The position numbers were made by a program, and so were the translations under genes. 12,934 bases of DNA from the NCBI GenBank assembly GCA_033813475.1, contig JAPXRP010000121.1, forward strand, positions 1-12,934. Reading direction: 5' to 3'. Below the pieces are notes generated by a model, which had not been told where the DNA came from, did no database searches, and saw only the letters and a list, made by a program, of their open reading frames with translations. Each line of letters begins with the position of its first letter. Positions within the stretch are counted from its first letter, which is position 1. This DNA is from JAAYBR01 sp033813475 (GTDB taxonomy: Bacteria > Hydrogenedentota > Hydrogenedentia > Hydrogenedentales > CAITNO01). Of the stretch, positions 6,885-12,934 are shown one piece after another.

Positions 6885-8876
6885 ATGCAGATGAAGAAGA
6901 ATGCCGGACTTTCCCGGCGGGCGTTTCTGGGCGCGGTGGCGGCCGGGGGGGCGTTCGCCATCGGGGCGGGCCGCCGGGCGGCCGCGCAGGCGGGTGGCCG
7001 GGTCATCATGCTCGGGTTCGACGGCGCGGAGCCGCGGATTATCGAGGAGATGCTGGGCCGGGGCGAGCTGCCCAACCTCGCGAAACTGCGCGACCAGGGC
7101 GGCTTCCACGACCTGGGCTCGACGGTGCCGCCGCAGTCGCCGGTGGCGTGGAACACCTTCGCCACGTGCAAGAACCCCGGCGGGCACAACATTTTTGACT
7201 TCATCCGCCGGAACCCGCAGGGGCCGACCGGGCCGTTCCCCGTGGTGGGCACGGGCAAGCTGGAGTCCGTCCGGCTGACGCCGCAGGGCATGGTGGAGAC
7301 CCCGGCCGCGGGGGTCAACTACCGCCGGGGCACCCCCTTCTGGGCTGCGGCGGACGAACAGGGAAAACGCGCGAAAATCCTGAACGTGCCGTTCATATTC
7401 CCCGCCGACCCGATGAAGAACGGGCTCATGCTGTGCGCCCTGGGGGTTCCAGACGTGCGGGGCACGTCGAACACCTATTTCTCCCTGTCGGACCGGTTCA
7501 CGGACGCGCAGCTCCGGGAGCCCCTCTCGGGCGGCCAGCGCATGAAGCTCGCCTTCGACGGCACGGACACGGCGGAGGTCGCCCTGCCGGGGCCGCGCGA
7601 CGGGCGGGTGAAGTTCGGCCAGCCGGGGGCCCACACCACGGTCCCCGTGCGCGTGCAGGTGGACCGCAAGGCGGGCAAAGGCTTCGCCGAGTCCGACGGG
7701 AAGCGCGTGGAGCTGGTGCGGGGTGAGTGGTCCGAGTGGCTGGAGCTGCGCTTCAAGATGTCGGACAGCTTCTCGGTGGAGGCGCTGACCCGTTTCTACC
7801 CCATGGAGATCGGGGAGGCCGTGCGCGTCTACGCGGGCTGCGTGCAGTTCCACCCGCGCGCGCCCTACGCCCCCTTCACCCACCCGGGCGAGTATTCGGC
7901 GGAGCTGGCGGAGCGCTACGGGCTCTACAAGACCATCGGCTGGGCCTATGACACCCACGCCCTGCGCCAGGGCGACCTGGACGAGGAGGCCTTCCTGAAG
8001 GATGTGGACCAGACCATGGCGTGGCGCGAGCGGCTGACGCTGGACGAGCTGGACCGGGGCGGGTTTGACGTGCTGGTGAGCGCGTGGACCGCCACGGACC
8101 GGGTGGGCCACATGTTCTGGCGGTTCCGCGACCCGAAACACCCGCTCTACCAGCCGGATGTCCCGGAGAAGTGGGCCAAGGCGCTGGAGGCGTCCTACCG
8201 CCGCGCGGACGAGGCCACGGGCCGCGTCATGGAACGCCTCACGCCGGAGGACACGCTGTTTGTCCTGTCAGACCACGGTTTCGGCACCTGGCGGACGGGC
8301 TTCGACGTGAACGCGTGGCTCAAGGAGCGGGGATGGCTGACCGTGGCGGACCCGGAGAAGGCCGGGCAGGGGTTCCTCCAGGGGATTGACTGGGCGAAAA
8401 CGCGGGCCTATGCCGTGGGGCTGAGCTCGGTCTACCTGAATCTCCAGGGCCGCGAGACGCGCGGCATCGTGGCGAAGGCGGACGCGGAGCGGCAGGTCCA
8501 GGAGCTGACCGCCGCGCTGCTGGAGGTCAAGGATCCCGGCACGGGCGCGAAGGTGTTCGACAAGGTCCACCCGGGGTCGGCCTACAAGGGCGAGGCCATG
8601 GCCGACGCGCCGGACCTCGTGCTGGGCTACGCCGCAGCCTACCAGAACCACAAGACCGCCGCGAAGGGCGGCGTCGGCGGCGTGCTGTTCGAGCCGAACG
8701 CGGACAAGTGGAGCGGGGACCACGCCTCGACGGAGTGTTCGCTGTGCCCCGGCATGCTGTTCAGCAACCGCAAACTGGCGAAGGCCGCGCCGAACATCCA
8801 GGATCTCGGCGTGACGGCGCTGCGCGCGCTGGGCGCGTCGGTCCCCGCGGACTACGAGGGCGACATGATCCTGTGA
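6885..8876 (+). CDS. Tat-exported alkaline phosphatase superfamily phosphodiesterase/nucleotide pyrophosphatase-like hydrolase
   Basis: 663 residues. The N-terminus has a twin-arginine signal (LSRRAFLGAVAAGGAF, residues 9-24) with likely cleavage near AAAQA (32-36), so the folded enzyme should be exported, probably with metals already bound. The rest is a type I phosphodiesterase/AlkP fold. Metal ligands can be placed: D46 in MLGFDGAEP, the nucleophile probably S85 in PPQSPVAWNTFAT, D405 and H409 in TDRVGHMF, D463 and H464 in LSDHGFG, and H613 in SGDHAS. A long stretch, residues about 190-345, sits between the nucleophile region and the second metal site and may form a substrate cap. It hydrolyses a phosphate or related ester; the substrate cannot be told. 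The gene is divergent from the DUF5989 unit and ends 9 bp before the convergent aspS stop, with no terminator seen between them. Confidence 0.92.
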   Translation: MQMKKNAGLSRRAFLGAVAAGGAFAIGAGRRAAAQAGGRVIMLGFDGAEPRIIEEMLGRGELPNLAKLRDQGGFHDLGSTVPPQSPVAWNTFATCKNPGGHNIFDFIRRNPQGPTGPFPVVGTGKLESVRLTPQGMVETPAAGVNYRRGTPFWAAADEQGKRAKILNVPFIFPADPMKNGLMLCALGVPDVRGTSNTYFSLSDRFTDAQLREPLSGGQRMKLAFDGTDTAEVALPGPRDGRVKFGQPGAHTTVPVRVQVDRKAGKGFAESDGKRVELVRGEWSEWLELRFKMSDSFSVEALTRFYPMEIGEAVRVYAGCVQFHPRAPYAPFTHPGEYSAELAERYGLYKTIGWAYDTHALRQGDLDEEAFLKDVDQTMAWRERLTLDELDRGGFDVLVSAWTATDRVGHMFWRFRDPKHPLYQPDVPEKWAKALEASYRRADEATGRVMERLTPEDTLFVLSDHGFGTWRTGFDVNAWLKERGWLTVADPEKAGQGFLQGIDWAKTRAYAVGLSSVYLNLQGRETRGIVAKADAERQVQELTAALLEVKDPGTGAKVFDKVHPGSAYKGEAMADAPDLVLGYAAAYQNHKTAAKGGVGGVLFEPNADKWSGDHASTECSLCPGMLFSNRKLAKAAPNIQDLGVTALRALGASVPADYEGDMIL

Positions 8877-8885
8877 CCCGGCGGC

Positions 8886-10664
8886 TCAGAGCTGCTCGGG
8901 CGGGTACTTGATCACCAGGTGCAGGTCGTCGAGCTGGCGCTGCTCCACCGTGCCGGGCGCGCCCATGAGCAGGTCCTGCGCCCGCTGGTTGAGCGGGAAC
9001 GCGATGACCTCGCGGATGTTCGGCTCGTCGGCCAGCAGCATGACAATGCGGTCGAGGCCCGGCGCGATGCCCCCGTGGGGGGGGGCGCCGTAGTGGAAGG
9101 CCTTCCACAGGGCGGGGAACTTCGACTTCACGACGCTCTCGGGGTACCCGGCGATTTCGAAGGCCTTCAGCATGACCTCGGGCCGGTGGTTGCGGATGGC
9201 GCCCGACGACAGCTCGATGCCGTTGCACACGATGTCGTACTGGTAGGCCAGCACCTCCAGCGGGTCCTGGTTCAGCAGTGCGTCCATGCCGCCCTGGGGC
9301 ATCGAGAAGGGGTTGTGGCAGAAGTCCACCTTGTTGAGGTCCTCGTTCCACTCGAACATGGGGAAGTCCACGATCCAGCAGAACGCGGCGAGGGTCGGGT
9401 CAATCAGGTCCAGCTTGCGGCCGAGATAGGCGCGCACCTTGCCCATGAGCGCGTTGGTCTCGGGGCGCCTGCCCGCGCCGAAGAAGAGGGCGTCGCCCTC
9501 CTCCGCGCCGGTCCGCGCGATGAGGCCGCGCTTCTCGTCCTCGCTGAGGAACTTCGCGATGGGGCCCTTGAACTCCCCGTCGCGCAGGGCCAGCCAGGCG
9601 AGGCCCTTGGCCCCCTCGGACCGGGCGTGGCGCTCGGCGTCGTCGAAGAACTTGCGGGGCTGGTCCGCGGCGCCCTTGGCGTTGAGCACCTTCACCGCGC
9701 CGCCCGTCTCGACCTGGGCGCTGAACACCTTCAGCTCGCAGGCGCCGAACAGGTCCGTGCAGTCCGTCATCTTCATCTCGAAGCGAAGGTCCGGCTTGTC
9801 CGTGCCGTACAGCTCCATGGCGTCGCGGTAGGTCACGCGCGGGAACACGGGGTTCTGGATGCGCTTGGAGGACAGCTCGCTGAACACGCGGACCAGGAGC
9901 CGCTCCAGCTCCAGGAACAGGTCCTCCTGCGTGATGAAGGACATCTCGATGTCAATCTGGTAGAACTCGCCCGGGCTGCGGTCCGCGCGGGAGTCCTCGT
10001 CGCGGAAGCATGGGGCGATCTGGAAATACTTGTCGAAGCCGGAGACCATGAGGAGCTGCTTGAACTGCTGGGGGGCCTGCGGCAGGGCGTAGAACTGGCC
10101 GGCGTAAAGGCGGCTGGGCACCAGGTAGTCGCGCGCGCCCTCGGGCGACGACGCCGTGAGGATGGGCGTGTGGAACTCCGTGAAGCCCCGCTCGACCATG
10201 TGCTGGCGCACCAGCGCGGCGGTCTGCGAGCGCAGGAGGATGTTGCGGTGCATGTGGTCGCGGCGCAGGTCGAGGAAGCGGTGCTCCAGGCGCGTCTCCT
10301 CGGGGCAGTCCAGTTCCTGGTTCACCGGGAAGGGCAGCGTCTCCGCCGTGGACTCCACGAGGAAGGTGTCGGCGACAACCTCGATTTCGCCGGTGGCCAT
10401 GTGGGGGTTCACCGTCTCCGCCGCCCGCGCCACCACCGCGCCCGTCACCGTCACGACATACTCGTTGCGCGCGCGCTCGGCCTCGGCAAAGCACGGGCTG
10501 CCGGGGTTCACCACCACCTGTGTGACGCCATAATGGTCGCGCAGGTCAATGAAGACCACCCCGCCGTGGTCCCGCTTGCGGTGGACCCAGCCGGAAAGCT
10601 TGACCGTCGTGCCCGCGTCCGTCTTGCTCAGGGCGCCGCAGGTGTGGGTGCGAAAGGGGTGCAT
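8886..10664 (-). CDS. aspS: Aspartyl-tRNA synthetase (bacterial type, possibly non-discriminating)
   Basis: 592 residues, close to the 590 of E. coli AspRS, and complete. AspRS attaches aspartate to tRNA-Asp in the cytoplasm. Domains in order: N-terminal OB-fold anticodon domain (LSGWVHRKRDHGG, residues 23-35); class II motif 1 region (161-183); QAPQQFKQLLM (196-206); motif 2 FRDEDSRADRSPGEF (220-234); a bacterial GAD insertion around 300-420; and motif 3 GGIAPGLDRIVMLLA near the C-terminus. H33 lies where E. coli's discriminating enzyme has Leu and non-discriminating enzymes have His. The second specificity position appears to be Glu83, which settles nothing. ATG 10664 has GGAGG (10671-10675) six bases upstream. 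A strong promoter and a terminator-like leader hairpin precede it. The upstream M28 gene is on the same strand but probably separately transcribed. Confidence 0.98.
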   Translation of the reverse strand: MHPFRTHTCGALSKTDAGTTVKLSGWVHRKRDHGGVVFIDLRDHYGVTQVVVNPGSPCFAEAERARNEYVVTVTGAVVARAAETVNPHMATGEIEVVADTFLVESTAETLPFPVNQELDCPEETRLEHRFLDLRRDHMHRNILLRSQTAALVRQHMVERGFTEFHTPILTASSPEGARDYLVPSRLYAGQFYALPQAPQQFKQLLMVSGFDKYFQIAPCFRDEDSRADRSPGEFYQIDIEMSFITQEDLFLELERLLVRVFSELSSKRIQNPVFPRVTYRDAMELYGTDKPDLRFEMKMTDCTDLFGACELKVFSAQVETGGAVKVLNAKGAADQPRKFFDDAERHARSEGAKGLAWLALRDGEFKGPIAKFLSEDEKRGLIARTGAEEGDALFFGAGRRPETNALMGKVRAYLGRKLDLIDPTLAAFCWIVDFPMFEWNEDLNKVDFCHNPFSMPQGGMDALLNQDPLEVLAYQYDIVCNGIELSSGAIRNHRPEVMLKAFEIAGYPESVVKSKFPALWKAFHYGAPPHGGIAPGLDRIVMLLADEPNIREVIAFPLNQRAQDLLMGAPGTVEQRQLDDLHLVIKYPPEQL

Positions 10665-10675
10665 GGGGGGCCTCC

Positions 10676-10700
10676 AGAAGAAAAACGGGCCTTCCGGCCC
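10676..10700 (-). terminator. Terminator-like hairpin in the aspS leader (putative attenuator)
   Basis: Minus strand: GGGCC, loop GGAA, GGCCC (10700-10687), followed by G and TTTTTCTTCT (10685-10676). This is the form of an intrinsic terminator, though with a short 5-bp stem. It lies between the aspS promoter and its Shine-Dalgarno, so it would act on the aspS transcript itself. The first arm could alternatively pair with GGCCC at 10672-10668, overlapping the ribosome binding site. Confidence 0.55.
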
Positions 10701-10722
10701 TTATTCCAAGTGCGACAGGCGT

Positions 10723-10740
10723 TTCCGCGTCCACGCGGAA
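10723..10740 (-). promoter_or_regulatory. Perfect 7-bp hairpin at the 5' end of the aspS leader
   Basis: Minus strand: TTCCGCG, loop TGGA, CGCGGAA. It begins about eight bases after the -10 box, that is at or just after the predicted transcription start. It could be a 5'-stabilising hairpin or an operator. Confidence 0.6.
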
Positions 10741-10748
10741 CCTGCGGA

Positions 10749-10777
10749 ATGGTAGCAATCCCCGCGAAAAATGTCAA
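10749..10777 (-). promoter_or_regulatory. Sigma70-type promoter of aspS
   Basis: Minus strand: consensus TTGACA (10777-10772), 17-nt spacer, TACCAT (10754-10749). The predicted start near 10742 gives a leader of about 78 nt. The perfect -35 box and ideal spacing make this the best promoter in the window. Confidence 0.75.
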
Positions 10778-10914
10778 ACCGCGCGGCGGGGAGGGGCAAC
10801 ATGCGGAAGAGGACGGGAGGCCCCCTGAATGGCTCCTGTCCGATGTCCCCCACGGGAGACCGGGCACATTCTCCCCCGATGACACCTTCAGCAGGAATCC
10901 CCAAGACCTGTTTT

Positions 10915-11178
10915 TCAGTGGGCGCTTGGGGGTGCGGGGGCGATCTCCAGACGGTTGCTGACGTACATGTGCTCGCTGCGCAGGGAGATGCCGTTGCGCA
11001 TGGTGTTGGGCTCCGGAACCATGTGGTCCGGACGCGGGGTCACGCCGGGAATCTCTGGAAACCCGTACACGGAGGCGAACGCCTCAAACACCGGCGGGTC
11101 GCCCGGCGTCGTCTCCAGCACCACCTCGTAGCCGTCGGCCGGGACGAGCTCAAAGGACAGGGAGAAGGCATCTTCGCC
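10915..11178 (-). pseudogene. Detached C-terminal end of the M28 peptidase gene (after frameshift)
   Basis: Directly after the 9-C run (minus strand) this frame reads GEDAFSLSFELVPADGYEVV and continues to SRLEI-type sequence ending at TGA 10915, 87 residues. The segment with YGFPEIPGVTPRPDHMVPEP is typical of the extreme C-terminus of this membrane M28 group. Reducing the run from nine to eight restores one gene, 10915-12934. There is no independent ribosome binding site, so it should be read as part of the peptidase gene. Confidence 0.85.
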
Positions 11179-12934
11179 GGGGGGGGGTCGGAATACCCGC
11201 GACGGTCGCCGCCGTCACGGGGGCGCCGCCGGTCTGGCGCAGCTCCATGCGGTAGGGGGCGTCATGCGCGAACAGGCGCATCGTGACGCGGCGCTTGCCG
11301 TCCACCGTCTCGTCCCGCAGCGGCTCGCAGCGGACGCCGCGCAGGCTTTCGGCGACGGGCGCCTCGGCGCGGAGGTAATGGTCGCCCTTAACCCACGGGA
11401 GCAGGTCGGACACGGGCGCGCGCGCGCCCTTCGGAAAGAACTGCTTCGTCCACTCGTCCACCTTGACGTCCTCGCTGAGCCAGAAGGCCTTTCCGGAGTC
11501 CAGGTCCGCGGTGTAGACCACGGAGTTCATCAGGGGCCGGTCCTTGCCGGGCTTTCCGGTCAGGAGCCCCGCGCCCAGCAGCACGAGCGACAGCACGGCG
11601 GCGGCCGCGCCAAGGGTCCACGAGCGGCGCACCCGGGCCAGCAGGGAGATCACCGGCGTGAGCGTGAGCAGGATGACGACGACCAGCGCGGCAAGGACCG
11701 GCGCGCCGAGGATGTTGATCATCCACATGAGCTGCTGCCAGCCGGGCGGCAGGAGGCACAGGGCGGGTGCGGAGAAGAGGGCCGCCGCCAGCAGGAGGCC
11801 CGGGGCGGGCTCGCCTTTGCGGCTCCCCGCCAGCAGCAGGAGCAGCGCGCCGGCGCCGAAGATCACCGGCCAGGTGAACAGATACGCGCCGCCGGGAAAC
11901 AGCGCCGCCATGCCCGCGATCAGGGGACACAGCCACACCAGCGCGGCGGCCTGGAGTTCGGCGGCCCGGAGACGGCGGGCTGCGGGGAGGTACACCAGCA
12001 GCGCCATCGCCAGGGCCATGAGGCCAAAGGAGAGGCAGAAAAGGTTGCCGTCGTAGAGCGCGCGCGGCTCGGGGACGTAGGTGAGCTTCACCGTGTACAG
12101 GTGCACCACGTTCTCATAGCCGAAGACCACGCAGAACATGCCGAGCGCGAGCAGCGCGGCCGCGCCCGCCGCCGCGGGAAAGAGCAGGAGGGCCTTCACA
12201 TAGCCCCCCAGCGTGATGCGGCGCGCCGCAAACCCAATGAGCGTGGCCAGGAGCAGGGCGGCAACGGCCAGAACGGCCAGGGGCTTCTCCCAGGAGAGCG
12301 GATACTGGACCAGGTTGAAGCCCAGCGTGTTGAAATAGACGTCGTTTCCGCCGTCCAGGTCCACCTTCGCGAAATCCGCGTTCCCGAAATGCCCGATGGT
12401 CCCCATGACATGCGCGCCGAAATGCTGGATGCTCTCCGGGTCCATGTGCTCCGGCGAGTCGTTCATCGTGTGGTACCACATGAACTTGTCAATGTACGCG
12501 ACGTTGTAGCCCTTCATGCCCGCGTTGCGGAATTTTGTGAAGTCCCCGCCGAAGGGCGACGCCTCGTAAACCGCGAACATGAGGGAGCTCGACACGGGCA
12601 GCGCGCCGTGGGCCGTCGCCGCGCGCAGCTCGCGGATGTGCGCGCTGTTGCCCGAGGAGGTCTCGAAGACCAGGGCCGTCCCGCGCGTGCCGCGCACGTC
12701 GAGGCAGCTCATGACGCCCACCTCCGCGGCGAGGGGGTGCGTGCAGAAGCCCTGCGCGCCGTACCCGCCGATCTCCTCCGCGTCGGCGAACACAAAGACC
12801 ACGTCGTTGCGCATGCGCGGGCGGTTCATGAGGGCGCGCGCCGCCTCCAGCATGGCCACGCACCCCGCGATGTCGTCCGTGGCCCCCGGCCCGTAGGGCA
12901 CCGAGTCGTAATGCGCGCTGAAAGCCACCGAGCC
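11150..12934 (-). CDS. M28-family membrane metallopeptidase (ERMP1/Pff1-like), 5' end outside window, frameshifted near its 3' end
   Basis: The frame is open to the right edge; the GTG at 12928 is internal, not a start. The visible part opens inside the M28 zinc aminopeptidase fold: AFSAHYDSV and GPGATDDIAG carry the His and bridging Asp, FADAEEIGG the Glu pair, SCLDVRGTRG the next Asp and WYHTMNDSPEHMD the last His ligand. About nine hydrophobic helices follow (from LAVLAVAALLLATL to VLSLVLLGAGLL), then a soluble C-terminal domain. This catalytic-membrane-soluble order resembles ER metallopeptidase 1 and fungal Pff1 as well as bacterial relatives. A peptidase facing outside is inferred. As written, the frame runs off at 11179-11187 (nine G) into the tail RRRCLLPVL and stops at 11150. 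The true C-terminus continues in another frame to 10915. Signal peptide and promoter are not visible. Confidence 0.92.
   Translation of the reverse strand, partial: GSVAFSAHYDSVPYGPGATDDIAGCVAMLEAARALMNRPRMRNDVVFVFADAEEIGGYGAQGFCTHPLAAEVGVMSCLDVRGTRGTALVFETSSGNSAHIRELRAATAHGALPVSSSLMFAVYEASPFGGDFTKFRNAGMKGYNVAYIDKFMWYHTMNDSPEHMDPESIQHFGAHVMGTIGHFGNADFAKVDLDGGNDVYFNTLGFNLVQYPLSWEKPLAVLAVAALLLATLIGFAARRITLGGYVKALLLFPAAAGAAALLALGMFCVVFGYENVVHLYTVKLTYVPEPRALYDGNLFCLSFGLMALAMALLVYLPAARRLRAAELQAAALVWLCPLIAGMAALFPGGAYLFTWPVIFGAGALLLLLAGSRKGEPAPGLLLAAALFSAPALCLLPPGWQQLMWMINILGAPVLAALVVVILLTLTPVISLLARVRRSWTLGAAAAVLSLVLLGAGLLTGKPGKDRPLMNSVVYTADLDSGKAFWLSEDVKVDEWTKQFFPKGARAPVSDLLPWVKGDHYLRAEAPVAESLRGVRCEPLRDETVDGKRRVTMRLFAHDAPYRMELRQTGGAPVTAATVAGIPTPPRRRCLLPVL
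11179..11187. other. Nine-G homopolymer causing the M28 frameshift
   Basis: Nine consecutive G on the plus strand (C on the coding strand). An n of 8 or 11 would keep the frame; nine breaks it. A sequencing or assembly length error is most likely. Slippage or phase variation is possible. Confidence 0.85.

Noticed and set aside
6765..8141. 458-codon open frame on the minus strand opposite the hydrolase gene
   Set aside because: Composition is that of an antisense shadow, with no motif; the plus-strand gene has a full set of catalytic motifs.
10778..10914. Gene, terminator or RNA in the gap between the M28 gene and the aspS promoter
   Set aside because: No convincing frame, hairpin with T-run or RNA fold seen; GC-rich spacer only.
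8919..10961. 680-codon open frame on the plus strand opposite aspS
   Set aside because: aspS is unmistakable on the minus strand; the opposite frame is low-complexity and runs into the aspS promoter region.

Overview
The window looks like a high-GC bacterial chromosome segment, probably from an environmental, metagenome-derived genome. It carries seven genes or gene parts: a glutaminyl-tRNA synthetase C-terminus (glnS, cut by the left edge); a secreted glycine-rich protein fused to the C-terminal half of a cation diffusion facilitator; a very large membrane glycosyltransferase-like protein with 26 TPR repeats; a 49-residue DUF5989-type membrane protein; a Tat-exported alkaline-phosphatase-superfamily hydrolase; aspartyl-tRNA synthetase (aspS); and a membrane-bound M28 metallopeptidase cut by the right edge. 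The secreted Gly-Gly-X passenger, the PMT/TPR fusion and the DUF5989 gene are reminiscent of Hydrogenedentota or planctomycete-like bacteria. This is a low-confidence impression, not a phylogenetic placement.

Layout. Positions 2-832 (+) hold glnS, convergent with the chimeric gene 911-1936 (-). Bases 1 to about 1330 have visibly lower GC and use ATA, TTA, AGA and AGG codons that are rare to the right. The change falls inside the 911-1936 gene, where secreted-protein sequence becomes transporter sequence. This is either a natural fusion or transfer boundary, or a mis-joined contig. Positions 2135-6569 (-) hold the DUF5989 gene followed by the TPR glycosyltransferase, apparently one transcription unit behind a promoter at 6608-6636. 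The divergent spacer 6570-6884 contains that promoter, an eight-unit 9-bp-period palindromic repeat (6715-6783), and an extended -10 promoter for the hydrolase at 6885-8876 (+). The hydrolase ends 9 bp from the stop codon of aspS (8886-10664, -). aspS has a very good sigma70-type promoter and a short leader containing a terminator-like hairpin, which suggests attenuation. The M28 peptidase (10915-12934, -) is broken by one extra base in a 9-G run at 11179-11187.

How the genes work together. Little is shared functionally. Two are housekeeping tRNA synthetases, and AspRS carries a residue typical of the non-discriminating form. The DUF5989/PMT-TPR pair probably acts at the cell envelope. The hydrolase and the M28 peptidase have their active sites outside or at the cytoplasmic membrane. 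No tRNA, rRNA, CRISPR array, insertion sequence or phage gene was recognised.
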